The notes under the pieces were generated by a model. It worked only from the letters and a program-made list of their open reading frames with translations, did not search any database and had not been told where the DNA came from. A stretch of 64,000 nt of DNA from an uncultured Bacteroidales bacterium (lineage in GTDB: Bacteria; Bacteroidota; Bacteroidia; Bacteroidales; Paludibacteraceae), in contig CALFTM010000049.1 of assembly GCA_937916355.1 (NCBI GenBank), positions 1 to 64,000 of the forward strand, read 5' to 3'. A program made the translations under genes and the position numbers. The first letter of the stretch is position 1. Every line of letters starts with the position of its first letter. Shown here piece after piece: positions 7,789 through 16,306 of the stretch.

Positions 7789-10700
7789 TTATTTTTTGAA
7801 AGTGATTTTATAGGTATTGAAATTAGTCGTGTTTGTTTCAAAGTCTCCCGCCCATACGACAATTGTAAGCACTCCCGTCGTCTTATCATAATCAGCGCAA
7901 TATTGCGCCAACGGACTCACCTCTACCGCAACATCAGATGAAGTGTAATCCTCTGCGATAGTATGGTTAAAGACATTTGAATTGAAGTCCTCATCCTCCA
8001 CATCATTCACCACTACAGAAGTCACCAGAGCCTCATAAACGAATGTGGTGGAGAACGTCAACACATAAGTGTGATAGTTTGTCGGGTCTTTTTGAAAGTT
8101 TCCTCCTTTCACCGTAATTATCAATGAATTGGATTGGCTGTCGAAAACCTCACTTGTAACCGCCAAGTCATCTGCAGAATACTTGATTTTCATATTTGAA
8201 TATGAACCATCAATCAAATATTCGTACTTATCCTTTGAGAACTCTCCTATCTGCACTCCATTTACCGTCAAATTAGTCAACTGAGAACCATAGACGGTAG
8301 GGTCGTTGAACGAAATATTATATTCATGATAATTAGACGAGTTGGTCGCAATATCCCCACCTTCGACACGAAGCGTCAACACAAAATTCTTTTCATCGTA
8401 AGTGGCAGTAACGGTTGCTGCGCTATCTGCAGTATATGTGACAGTCACATCGCTGTAGAATTCAGTTGAAACATATTGGAAACTATTTCTATCAAATCCT
8501 TCAATCGTAGTTCCATTTATCTTCAAATCCACCAACTTAGACTCTAAAGCCTTACCAAACTGAAATTTGTAGACTTTGTAGTTATCCTCGAACTTTGCAA
8601 TATCACTTCCCTTCACTGTAATAGAAAGGATGTTTGTTTCTGCATCATACGATTCTTCCACAGTCGCATCATCACTTTCCGCATAGTACAAAATTTTTGC
8701 TGTTTCGTAAACAACTGCACCCATAGAGTATTCATATTTGTCAGGAGAGAAACCTGCAACATTCACACCATTCACCTTCACAGAGGAAAGCGAAGATGGA
8801 GCATAGAACTGAACTTTATAGGTATGTACATTAGAAGGATTCGTAGCAACATCAGCACCTGAAACCACCAATGTCAACAAATTGGTCGCATCGTCAAAAG
8901 AAGGTTTTACCCTTGCCTCTGCATCCGCCGTATATGAGAGGAGATCTTCATACTCTTCATAAGTACCACGGATCAAATATTCGTAATTGGTCTTAGCAAA
9001 ATTATCAACCAACATTCCATTCAAAGTCAAAGATGTGAGGAACGAACCATAAGAAGCATGGAACTGCAATGTGTAAGTATGCTTGTTATCAGGGAACAAA
9101 TCTAAATCGTTACCCGAAACAACAATTGTCAACAAAGAAGTCTCCGCTTCATAAGACATTTCCGCAGTCGCACCATCTGCCACAACATAAGCGACCTTAC
9201 CTGCTTCGTATGAGTAAGAAGAGAGGTCGTAGTTATACTTGTCAGAACGGAAAGAAGGAACGGTCACGCCCTCAAACGTCAAATCGGTCAAAACTGATTT
9301 TGCACAGAATTGCACCTCATAAGTGTGCGAATTGGCACTGTTTGAAGCGAAATCACCTCCCTTCACAACAATCGTCAAGCGGTTGGTTGAAGCATCGAAA
9401 GAGAGAGTCGCACTTGCTTCTGCATCAACCTCATAGGTCACCATTCCATCCGTATAACTCTGTGCCACCTTATACTCATAAACATCAGATGCGAAGTTTG
9501 CGATTGTCACACGGTTGATTTTCAAATCAGTCAACATAGAACCGTATGCGTCATGGAATGAAATTTTGTAAGTATGGAGATTACTTTCATTTACGTCATA
9601 GTCTCCTCCCTTAACCACTATCGTGTAAGTTTGGCTTACTGCATCATAACTTGTTTCGACAACGGCCTCCTCACTCTCCGTAAAAGAAACGGTTGTCTCA
9701 CCCTCTGTGTAGACATCTGGAACAGAATAAGAGTACTTAGTGGAAGAGAAACCAGAAACCGACACGCCGTTCACCTTCAAATCAGTAAGGAGAGATTCAT
9801 ACGGCGCATGATAGTGGATGGTGTATGTGTGATGGTTATTCGCATTTTCAGCAATATCCTTTCCTTTTACCGTAATTGTCAGTGTATAAGTTGATTCATC
9901 GAAAGCAGATGTATATTCAGCCTCCTCATCTGCCACTATCACCAACTGCGACTTATCATAAGTGTTTTTCACTGTGTACTCATAGGTATCTGGTGAGAAA
10001 TTCGCAATTGCATTCCCCGCGATGGTAAGGGATTTCAACTGCGAACCATACGGCTCGTGGAATTTGAAAGAATAGACTTTCTCATCATCTGCATTGACCG
10101 TCACTTTCAGGGTATTTGTAGCTTCATCAAAAACCTCCGAAGTGGATGCACATTGAGGTGCAGAATAAGTGATTTTCGACTTCACATTGTTATAAACCCT
10201 ATCAATAGTGTACTCTAATTTATCAGCAGAGAAATCAGCCAAGGCCACACCGTCAACTTCAAAGCTATTCAATTTCGCCTTGCAACCAAATGTCACAGTG
10301 TAAGTATGTAAATTAGCTGGATTCACAGAATAGTCATCACCCTTAACTGTAATCGTCAAAACCTTCGACACTGCATCATAAGACTGCTCTACGGTTGCAT
10401 AACGACCGTCACTCTCGCAAGTGACCATTCCTTCTGTGTACGCACCATTTACCCCATAACTGTACACATCCTTTGAAAAACCTGCAATAGAAGCACCATT
10501 TACAGAAAGAGACTTCAACTTGGAATTGTAGATCATTTCAATGTCGTCCACATGAATTTCATCACCATCACCTCCTTTTCCTGCAAGATAGTTGGTAGAA
10601 ATTGTGGCAAGAGCATAAGATGGACGTTCTGAGCCAGAAAGTGCTTTCTTCGGAGTACGCTTGGCGTCACCTTCACTCACGATATCATGAGTTTCTCCAT

Positions 10701-11295
10701 AATAGAAAAAAGGACAAGAATAACGTACCCATTCATCCTTGGCAGGCGGATTAAGTCCGGCAACAGCAATAACATTTTCCCAGGTTGTTCCGGGATCTTG
10801 AACAGAACTATTGTCATGCAACATGACATAAAAACGCCCCAATTGAGTTGAAGACTTGGGAAGTGCCTTAATCCATGCTACCACAGAGTCCGGGCGACCG
10901 AAGAATTCCATGCATTTACCAGAGGCTCCCGCAATAGTTTGATTATTATTCTTCGGATCAGTAGGTGTTGTACTTCCTGCATTAATAACTCCAGATGTAA
11001 CGATTCCATTAGCAGGAACAGATAAGCCCAATATCTTAATTACTCGGCTAACTGCAACTACAGCATAGTTTCCACTGTGTCCCTGACCTTGCTTGCATTG
11101 ATTAGAATTAATTGCCATATTGGTCAAGGAACTAGATGACACTGCGGTTTCGTACGTATTCCAACTAACAGGGAGGGTAGTAGACTTCCACTCTTCAAAA
11201 CCAGCATTTTCCAATTGAAATCCATTCTGAGCAAAAGCGATTTGGATTGCACAGAATAAGCAAACCACTGGGAGCAATATAAGACGTTTAGTCAT
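7789..11295 (-). CDS. exported PCMD-like protein with 11 cadherin-like beta-sandwich repeats
   Basis: An 1168-residue exported protein. Signal peptide MTKRLILLPVVCLFCAIQIA is followed by a region of about 230 residues resembling the PCMD (putative carbohydrate metabolism) domain: an opening FQLENAGFEEW, a VAWIKALP strand and a closing GDGDEIHVDDIEMIY. Residues from about 254 to the end are 11 consecutive units of roughly 83 residues. Each has a pattern like LTDLKVNG..I.GF...Y.Y.V, an A.V..SYD..T..LTI.VKG.D core, and an N.HTY.I.F end. This fits cadherin-like beta-sandwich repeats. No T9SS sorting domain or LPXTG motif ends it. Probably a periplasmic or surface glycan-binding or structural protein; the ligand is unknown. 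It has a strong promoter of its own. Confidence 0.85.
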   Translation of the reverse strand: MTKRLILLPVVCLFCAIQIAFAQNGFQLENAGFEEWKSTTLPVSWNTYETAVSSSSLTNMAINSNQCKQGQGHSGNYAVVAVSRVIKILGLSVPANGIVTSGVINAGSTTPTDPKNNNQTIAGASGKCMEFFGRPDSVVAWIKALPKSSTQLGRFYVMLHDNSSVQDPGTTWENVIAVAGLNPPAKDEWVRYSCPFFYYGETHDIVSEGDAKRTPKKALSGSERPSYALATISTNYLAGKGGDGDEIHVDDIEMIYNSKLKSLSVNGASIAGFSKDVYSYGVNGAYTEGMVTCESDGRYATVEQSYDAVSKVLTITVKGDDYSVNPANLHTYTVTFGCKAKLNSFEVDGVALADFSADKLEYTIDRVYNNVKSKITYSAPQCASTSEVFDEATNTLKVTVNADDEKVYSFKFHEPYGSQLKSLTIAGNAIANFSPDTYEYTVKNTYDKSQLVIVADEEAEYTSAFDESTYTLTITVKGKDIAENANNHHTYTIHYHAPYESLLTDLKVNGVSVSGFSSTKYSYSVPDVYTEGETTVSFTESEEAVVETSYDAVSQTYTIVVKGGDYDVNESNLHTYKISFHDAYGSMLTDLKINRVTIANFASDVYEYKVAQSYTDGMVTYEVDAEASATLSFDASTNRLTIVVKGGDFASNSANSHTYEVQFCAKSVLTDLTFEGVTVPSFRSDKYNYDLSSYSYEAGKVAYVVADGATAEMSYEAETSLLTIVVSGNDLDLFPDNKHTYTLQFHASYGSFLTSLTLNGMLVDNFAKTNYEYLIRGTYEEYEDLLSYTADAEARVKPSFDDATNLLTLVVSGADVATNPSNVHTYKVQFYAPSSLSSVKVNGVNVAGFSPDKYEYSMGAVVYETAKILYYAESDDATVEESYDAETNILSITVKGSDIAKFEDNYKVYKFQFGKALESKLVDLKINGTTIEGFDRNSFQYVSTEFYSDVTVTYTADSAATVTATYDEKNFVLTLRVEGGDIATNSSNYHEYNISFNDPTVYGSQLTNLTVNGVQIGEFSKDKYEYLIDGSYSNMKIKYSADDLAVTSEVFDSQSNSLIITVKGGNFQKDPTNYHTYVLTFSTTFVYEALVTSVVVNDVEDEDFNSNVFNHTIAEDYTSSDVAVEVSPLAQYCADYDKTTGVLTIVVWAGDFETNTTNFNTYKITFKK

Positions 11296-11339
11296 ATCGT
11301 TTTTTATTATATTAGCAATACAAATATTTTTCCAAAATG

Positions 11340-11370
11340 CAAATTTACATCTTTTTTGCTTTTACACAAA
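11340..11370 (-). promoter_or_regulatory. strong predicted promoter for the 11-repeat protein gene
   Basis: On the minus strand, TTTG (11370-11367) and TAAATTTG (11347-11340) are exactly 19 nt apart, an ideal Bacteroidetes -33/-7 pair. Transcription would start near 11333, about 38 nt before the ATG at 11295. Confidence 0.75.
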
Positions 11371-11420
11371 AAGCAAATCAGAAAAAGAACAACCAAACAG
11401 CACACAACCGACATTACAGA

Positions 11421-11879
11421 CTAATTGGTCACAACAATATAGTCTCCGCGGTCAACAATTTTCGTATAAACTTTCAACACCGATTTTGAAGGTCCCTCCA
11501 CAGGATTCCCCAAACCATAGGAAAGGTCATATTTTGATTTACATTGCGGACAAGTCGCATAGGGCATCTCAACCTCCACACAAACCGTCCGCAAATTCTC
11601 ATACGGACAGGCTAAGTCAAACGCACCCAAGCGATTATCAAAGTCCCGAAAGACGCAAACACCTCCAAAACCCAACTGAAAATTGGTGGCATAGACTCCA
11701 TCTGCCTTGTAGATGACCGCCCTATTGACAAACTTCAGTTCTTGGTACTCGCTATAAGAGGTTTTCACATAAACAGGATATTCGGCAATAGTCGATTCGT
11801 CGTCTCGACAAGAGGCCAACAGACTGCCGACAACACTAAACAAAAAAAATAATTTAAGACACAAATATCTCATAGCCAT
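11421..11879 (-). CDS. Rieske-like lipoprotein lacking the Rieske histidines
   Basis: A 152-residue lipoprotein. The signal peptide ends in a lipobox (SLLASC, Cys24). The C-terminal half has a Rieske [2Fe-2S] layout: a first motif C91-P-Y, a second C110-P-Q-C113, 19 residues between first cysteines, and then a YDLSYGLGNPVEGP turn like the FDL..G....P segment of Rieske proteins. Rieske clusters need C-x-H and C-x-x-H. Here both histidines are replaced (Tyr93, Cys113), leaving three cysteines. It may bind a different metal centre or none. It overlaps the upstream S4-domain gene by 26 nt and so is probably translated from the same message. Confidence 0.75.
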   Translation of the reverse strand: MAMRYLCLKLFFLFSVVGSLLASCRDDESTIAEYPVYVKTSYSEYQELKFVNRAVIYKADGVYATNFQLGFGGVCVFRDFDNRLGAFDLACPYENLRTVCVEVEMPYATCPQCKSKYDLSYGLGNPVEGPSKSVLKVYTKIVDRGDYIVVTN

Positions 11880-12072
11880 TAAAACAAATCACTTCACCTG
11901 CGGTAATTTTAGCCCTCTTGCGCAATTCCACTTCACCATTTCGTCGAACGAGTCCCTCTACGACGACCTGTTGCGCCTCCGCACCATTATAGACTAAATT
12001 GACTGCCTTTAGCAGCTGAATCAGTTGGATGTACTCTTCCCCCTCATTCAATTTAAATTCGATTTTCTTCAT
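11854..12072 (-). CDS. small S4-domain RNA-binding protein (YbcJ-like)
   Basis: A 72-residue protein that is essentially one S4 RNA-binding domain, like YbcJ. The order is FKLNEGEEYIQLIQLLKAVNL, then GAEAQQVVVEGLVRRNGEVELRKRAKI, then AGEVICFNGYEIFV, i.e. the helix pair and the beta-loop that contacts RNA. I start it at the ATG at 12072; the frame is open further upstream, but the extra residues run into the terminator hairpin after rplI. The RNA target is unknown. Its 3' end overlaps the Rieske-like lipoprotein gene. Confidence 0.85.
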   Translation of the reverse strand: MKKIEFKLNEGEEYIQLIQLLKAVNLVYNGAEAQQVVVEGLVRRNGEVELRKRAKITAGEVICFNGYEIFVS

Positions 12073-12080
12073 CTTCCATA

Positions 12081-12118
12081 AAAATAAAAAGAGGGGCAAT
12101 ATAAAATACCGCCCCCCA
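12081..12118 (-). terminator. terminator after rplI
   Basis: On the minus strand GGGGC and GCCCC arms (12111-12115 with 12093-12097) are followed by TCTTTTTATTTTT. It lies between rplI and the S4 gene, only 8 nt before the latter, so the S4 gene probably depends on read-through. Confidence 0.6.
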
Positions 12119-12147
12119 ATGTGTATAAGGATAGAATAGTATCTAAA

Positions 12148-12588
12148 TTACTCAGAAACCACTTCGAAGCTGATTTCAGCAGAAACCTCCTTGTGAAGTT
12201 TCACTGTAGCAGTGTAGTTTCCTACCTCCTTAACGCTACCAACCACGATAGTCTTTCTGTCGATCTCGAATCCCTTCTTAGCCAACTCCTCAGCAATTTG
12301 GATGTTGGTAACAGAACCAAAGATAGTACCAGTAGCACTTGTCTTCGCAGGGATAGTCAAAGATACGCCATTCAACTTAGCAGCCAACTCTTCAGCGTCA
12401 GCCTTGATCTTAGCCAACTTGTGAGCACGTTGCTTCAAGTTCTCTGCCAATTGCTTCTTTGCAGAAGGAGTAGCCAAGATGGCATATTTTTGAGGAATCA
12501 AATAGTTACGACCGTAACCGTCCTTTACTTTAACGATGTCATCCTTGTATCCAAGGTTTTGAACGTCTTGCAATAATATAATCTCCAT
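12148..12588 (-). CDS. rplI: 50S ribosomal protein L9
   Basis: L9 of the large subunit (146 residues, normal length). The N-terminal rRNA-binding domain is plain ([19 protein letters not shown], then [16 protein letters not shown]), followed by the long connecting helix with [17 protein letters not shown] and the C-terminal domain. It closes the rpsF-rpsR-rplI operon, 18 nt after rpsR, and is followed by a terminator. Confidence 0.97.
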   Translation of the reverse strand: MEIILLQDVQNLGYKDDIVKVKDGYGRNYLIPQKYAILATPSAKKQLAENLKQRAHKLAKIKADAEELAAKLNGVSLTIPAKTSATGTIFGSVTNIQIAEELAKKGFEIDRKTIVVGSVKEVGNYTATVKLHKEVSAEISFEVVSE

Positions 12589-12606
12589 ATTGTCAATCCT
12601 CCTTTT

Positions 12607-12879
12607 TTATTTCATCAAATCGGTTACGAATGGAAGCAATGCCAAGTGGCGAGCTCTCTTCACTGCTTGAGCAACCTTTCTTTGGTATTTCAAAGAAGTA
12701 CCTGTAAGGCGACGAGGTAAAATCTTACCTTGCTCGTTCAAGAATTTCTTCAAGAACTCAGGATCTTTGTAATCGATATACTTGATTCCGCTCTTCTTAA
12801 AACGGCAATATTTCTTCTTCTTAACTTCTACTGATGGAGGAGTTAAATATCTGATCTCTGATGAATTCTGTGCTGCCAT
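12607..12879 (-). CDS. rpsR: 30S ribosomal protein S18
   Basis: S18 of the small subunit (90 residues), which sits beside S6 on the platform. Signature segments are [16 protein letters not shown], then [16 protein letters not shown], then [21 protein letters not shown]. The gene starts 2 nt after rpsF, so the two partner proteins are almost certainly translationally coupled. Confidence 0.97.
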   Translation of the reverse strand: MAAQNSSEIRYLTPPSVEVKKKKYCRFKKSGIKYIDYKDPEFLKKFLNEQGKILPRRLTGTSLKYQRKVAQAVKRARHLALLPFVTDLMK

Positions 12880-12881
12880 GA

Positions 12882-13232
12882 TTAAGCCTCCTTCTCTTTA
12901 GATGATTTCAAACTCTTTCTCTTTGCTGAATACTCGATAGCGAACTTATCCAACTTGGTAGTCAAGTAACGGATAACCTTCTCGTCGCGACGATACTGAG
13001 TCTCCAATTGTGCAATAACCTTAGGTTCTGCTTGGAACTCTAATAAAGCGTAGAAGCCAGTTGTCTTACCCTCGATCGGATACGCCAACTTGCGTAGACC
13101 CCATTGCTCCTCATTAACGATGTTCGCACCGTTGCTTGTGAGGAAGCCTTTAAACTTCTCAACCGCTTCCTTCATCTGGTTTTCAGACAAAACGGGAGTC
13201 AAAATGAAAACGGTTTCATACTGATTTAACAT
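12882..13232 (-). CDS. rpsF: 30S ribosomal protein S6
   Basis: S6 of the small subunit (116 residues). The start [17 protein letters not shown], the [21 protein letters not shown] strand and the [15 protein letters not shown] helix are family hallmarks. It is the first gene of rpsF-rpsR-rplI and follows a strong promoter. The C-terminal tail is Lys/Ser-rich, as is common in this phylum. Confidence 0.97.
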   Translation of the reverse strand: MLNQYETVFILTPVLSENQMKEAVEKFKGFLTSNGANIVNEEQWGLRKLAYPIEGKTTGFYALLEFQAEPKVIAQLETQYRRDEKVIRYLTTKLDKFAIEYSAKRKSLKSSKEKEA

Positions 13233-13280
13233 ACAATAATTTTTTTAATTAGTGAAAAATTCGTTTTTACTAACGAGGTG

Positions 13281-13312
13281 CAAAGATAAAGCATTATTTT
13301 ATAATAAACAAA
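13281..13312 (-). promoter_or_regulatory. strong predicted promoter of rpsF-rpsR-rplI
   Basis: Minus-strand TTTG (13312-13309) and TATCTTTG (13288-13281) are 20 nt apart. Start point near 13274, giving a leader of about 42 nt. Confidence 0.75.
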
Positions 13313-13615
13313 AAAAATTCATATTTTGTTCCGCAAGACCTTCCCTTACAATCCTCAATCTCACATAAACAAACTCTCCACGAATTATTTTTGCGAAAAT
13401 ACGATAGGACATCAGGGCTGAGGAAAATAAGCAAGATAGCATAACGAATTCAAAAAACATCAGAAAAAAGTTCCATGAAAAAAAAACAAAAAAACGTAAT
13501 TTATGGAAGTTTTCTTAAACCATATTGTACAACATACTTTAATCCCAAAAAAAATTGACGAAACAAACTTTAAAATCGTGAGCAAAACTTTCTTTTATTT
13601 TTTTTCTTCCAATAT
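13313..13615. other. gene-free AT-rich spacer
   Basis: No coding frame or known RNA is seen between the divergent rpsF and Crp/Fnr promoters. A lone TATTTTTG at 13386-13393 on the plus strand lacks a -33 partner. The segments TTCCAT and ATGGAA, about 25 nt apart around 13470-13508, could form a weak stem. Confidence 0.4.
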
Positions 13616-13647
13616 TTTGTTTTTCCATCTAATAATCATTAAATTTG
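13616..13647 (+). promoter_or_regulatory. strong predicted promoter of the Crp/Fnr pair
   Basis: TTTG (13616-13619) and TAAATTTG (13640-13647) are 20 nt apart. The start point would be near 13654, about 32 nt before the ATG at 13686. Confidence 0.7.
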
Positions 13648-13685
13648 CAAATATTATCACTACAAATAACATAGAATAGAGAAAT

Positions 13686-14276
13686 ATGGAAAGAGGATTT
13701 TATGAACGAATTGTCAATTGTTTTGGTGCAGACTTTCCTAACATGAACATTTCGGAAAGTGCGATTAAGTTGTTGAACTCCAAAACAAGAGTCATCCAAT
13801 TGAACAAAGGAGAATACTTGCAATTGGAAGGAGATGTGAGCCGCTTCCTTGGAGTGGTGGATACTGGTCTTGTGAGAATTTTTTACCGCAAAGCGGGAGA
13901 AGAAACCACTGAATTCTTAGCAAGCGAGAATGAGATTTTCTACGATTGCGAAAGTTTTTTCAAGCAGAGACCTTCAAAGAGGTACATCCAGATGTTGGAG
14001 CAATCTACGCTATACCTCTGCACCAAAGCTGACCTTGAGGAGATGTGCCAAGAGAATAAAGAGATCAGATTATTCTACAGAGCCCTCACAGAACAGCTCA
14101 TGCTGAAATTGAAACGCAAAACTTTGGATTGCATCTTCGAGCCTGCCAAAGTGCGTTATGACAACCTCGTCAAGGCAAACCCTGAGTATGTCTTACGCGT
14201 GCCTTCTATCTTCATCGCATCTTATTTAGGTGTAACTCCGGAGACGCTTAGTCGTATTCGCTCAAAAGTGAAGTAA
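13686..14276 (+). CDS. Crp/Fnr-family transcription regulator (first of two)
   Basis: A 196-residue regulator with an N-terminal cyclic-nucleotide-binding-type beta-barrel (about residues 30-115, including GEYLQLEGDVSRFLGVVDTG), a dimer helix and a C-terminal helix-turn-helix ending IFIASYLGVTPETLSRIRSK. There is no Fnr-type cysteine cluster and the phosphate-binding loop of true cAMP receptors is not evident, so the ligand is unknown. The adjacent downstream gene is a paralogue with the same architecture, separated by 65 nt. A target operon cannot be told from sequence alone. Confidence 0.9.
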   Translation: MERGFYERIVNCFGADFPNMNISESAIKLLNSKTRVIQLNKGEYLQLEGDVSRFLGVVDTGLVRIFYRKAGEETTEFLASENEIFYDCESFFKQRPSKRYIQMLEQSTLYLCTKADLEEMCQENKEIRLFYRALTEQLMLKLKRKTLDCIFEPAKVRYDNLVKANPEYVLRVPSIFIASYLGVTPETLSRIRSKVK

Positions 14277-14341
14277 TCCCCACGACGTTAGTTTAACTTA
14301 TTTGCCGCCATCGGGCATTAACATTTTGAAGTAAAAAAATC

Positions 14342-14953
14342 ATGAAAAAAGTTGTTTTAAATAAGAATTTGATTGCAGCGGAAATTGAACGTGCGCTGGG
14401 CAAAATAGAACTCTCATTGGACGCAAAAAGAAAACTCAATTCAATCTGCACCCAAGAGAAGGTAAAAAAGCACGACTTCATTTTGTCGGAAGGAGAGGTG
14501 TGTGACTTCTTCGGTGTCGTACAAAAGGGTGTAGTGCAAGTATTCCACTACCGAAACGACAAACTAATATCCGACTTCTTCGGAATGGAGGGTTCTGGAT
14601 TCTTCGACGTGGAGAGCTTCTTCAACGGGACTCCTTCAAAATCATACATCAAAGCCCTTGAACCGACAGTCTTCATCAAAATCAACCGCCAAGAGTTCTT
14701 GCGCCTTTGCGATGAGAATGAAGAGCTAAACATGGTTTATCAGAAGATGCTGGAATATGGTATCATCTTGTGCCACAACCGTCTCGACTCAGTGTTGAAT
14801 GACACCGCAGAAGAGAAGTACGAAAACTTGGAAAAGAGAATGCCCGGGCTTACCGCTCGCATCAGCGCAATCAACGTTGCGTCTTACATCGGTGTGACAC
14901 AAGAGACTCTTTGTAGAATCAAATCGAAAGAAGAAGAATTTCTTCTTTTCTAA
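14342..14953 (+). CDS. Crp/Fnr-family transcription regulator (second of two)
   Basis: A 203-residue paralogue of the preceding protein. Shared blocks include SRFLGVVDTG versus CDFFGVVQKG, ESFFKQRPSKRYI versus ESFFNGTPSKSYI, and the recognition-helix end ASYLGVTPETLSRIRSK versus ASYIGVTQETLCRIKSK. The C-terminus here is extended by EEEFLLF. The divergence between copies is large, so the duplication is old. No clear promoter was found between the two genes; co-transcription is likely. The DUF937 gene follows at 14994. Confidence 0.9.
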   Translation: MKKVVLNKNLIAAEIERALGKIELSLDAKRKLNSICTQEKVKKHDFILSEGEVCDFFGVVQKGVVQVFHYRNDKLISDFFGMEGSGFFDVESFFNGTPSKSYIKALEPTVFIKINRQEFLRLCDENEELNMVYQKMLEYGIILCHNRLDSVLNDTAEEKYENLEKRMPGLTARISAINVASYIGVTQETLCRIKSKEEEFLLF

Positions 14954-14993
14954 AATCAAAATACACTATAATTTTTAACTAAAATTTAATACT

Positions 14994-15443
14994 ATGGCAT
15001 CATTATCAGATTTCATTCTTAATCAAGTTAAATCAGCAGCTTCTGGAAATGACTTAGACAACAATGTGTTAGGTGGTTTGTCTGATTCTATCCTCAACAG
15101 TTTGAAACAAAAAGCGACTTCCGCTAATGGAATTTCTGAAATCACAGAACTTCTTTCTGGTAAGTCATCGGCCTCTTCCAGTCCGGTTACTCAATTGGCA
15201 TCTAAGATCTTTACTTCCGATGTAGCAACGAAGTTGGGACTTTCTCCTACTATCGCAAATGCGGCTTCTTCATTGCTTCCAGTCATCATCGAGAAAGTTG
15301 TTGGTGCGGTTTCTTCTAAAGGTGGAGACTTCGATTTGGCATCAGTCATATCTGCATTGGGAGGAAACTCTGCTTCTTCTTCAAAGCTCGGAAACTTGGG
15401 TAAAATCATCGGAGGCTTAGGCAAATTGTTTGGTAGAAAATAA
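14994..15443 (+). CDS. DUF937-like low-complexity protein
   Basis: A 149-residue protein rich in Ser, Ala, Gly and Leu. It starts MASLSDFILNQVKSAASGND and carries repeating helical segments of the YidB/DUF937 type (LGLSPTIANAASSLLPVIIEK, then SVISALGGNS) and a Gly/Lys-rich end. It has no signal peptide or TM helix. Function is unknown. It follows the Crp/Fnr pair by 40 nt and is followed by a hairpin terminator. Confidence 0.7.
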   Translation: MASLSDFILNQVKSAASGNDLDNNVLGGLSDSILNSLKQKATSANGISEITELLSGKSSASSSPVTQLASKIFTSDVATKLGLSPTIANAASSLLPVIIEKVVGAVSSKGGDFDLASVISALGGNSASSSKLGNLGKIIGGLGKLFGRK

Positions 15444-15460
15444 CTAATTTCTAATCATCT

Positions 15461-15493
15461 GAAAGGGAAAGCTTATGGCTTCCCCTTTCTTTT
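15461..15493 (+). terminator. terminator after the DUF937 gene
   Basis: GAAAGGG-AAAGC pairs with GGCTT-CCCCTTTC across a short loop, followed by TTTTC. The stem has one mismatch. Confidence 0.6.
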
Positions 15494-15505
15494 CTCCCAC
15501 CGCCC

Positions 15506-16219
15506 ATGAATATCAAATTGGATGTACATACACACACCATCGCAAGTGGTCACGCTTACAGCACACTACAAGAGATGGTCGCATCTGCAAAAGCTAAAGA
15601 TTTGAAAATCTTGGGCTTGACGGATCATGGACCTACAATCAGAGGGGCATGCCACCCTGTCTACTTTAAAAACTTCCATGTGATTCCACGGGAAATCGAC
15701 GGGGTGAAAATTTTGATGGGAGCCGAAATCAATATCTTGAACACCAATGGCGACCTTGACCTGAAAGATTCCACAATCGACGTTTTAGATGTCCGGATCG
15801 CAGGCATCCACCAGTCTTGCTTCTCTCCGGGTAGCAAAAAGGAGAATACCAAAGGACTTATAAAGGTGATGGAAAATGAAAAAATAGACATCATCAGTCA
15901 CCCGGCAGACGGAAGTGCAGAAATAGACTTGGAAGAGATTGTCATAGCCGCCCAAAGCAACCGAATCTTATTAGAAATCAACAACAGTTCCTTAAATCCT
16001 AACCGCGGAAAAATATTGGCTTGGGAGAACAACAAGGAACTCATAAAACTCTGTAAAAAACACCAACTGAAAGTGATATTGGGTAGCGATGCTCATATCG
16101 CTTACGACATCGCCAACTACAAACATATCTTCAAACTATTTGAGGAGGAAAACCTTCCAGAAGAACTGATCATCAACGACAAACCAGAACTCTTCTGGGA
16201 ATACATGAAACATGACTAA
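15506..16219 (+). CDS. PHP-domain phosphoesterase (YcdX-like)
   Basis: A 237-residue stand-alone PHP-domain protein of the YcdX type, a metal-dependent phosphatase. The metal-binding histidines are visible: DVHTHTIASGHAYSTLQE at the N-terminus, GLTDHGP near residue 38, the GAEINIL strand near 72, AGIHQSCFSPG near 98, ISHPADG near 130 and GSDAHI near 192. These are the motif positions of a trinuclear metal site, so the enzyme is probably active. The physiological substrate is unknown. It starts 13 nt after the preceding terminator. Confidence 0.9.
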   Translation: MNIKLDVHTHTIASGHAYSTLQEMVASAKAKDLKILGLTDHGPTIRGACHPVYFKNFHVIPREIDGVKILMGAEINILNTNGDLDLKDSTIDVLDVRIAGIHQSCFSPGSKKENTKGLIKVMENEKIDIISHPADGSAEIDLEEIVIAAQSNRILLEINNSSLNPNRGKILAWENNKELIKLCKKHQLKVILGSDAHIAYDIANYKHIFKLFEEENLPEELIINDKPELFWEYMKHD

Positions 16220-16306
16220 TCGGAAGCGCCCTCTTCCACAAACTCTTATGGTGAGTTCTAAAATTCACTATTGGTAATGTCTTGAAATCAATTTATAGAG
16301 TCCTCC

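Noticed and set aside
9069..9518. 149-residue plus-strand frame inside the repeat protein gene
   Set aside because: Basic, His/Ser-rich composition produced by reading the minus-strand repeats backwards.
8900..9900. Periodic sequence of about 250 nt that could suggest a repeat array or CRISPR
   Set aside because: The periodicity is the coding repeats (83 codons) of the exported protein; units are too diverged for CRISPR and have no short identical repeats.
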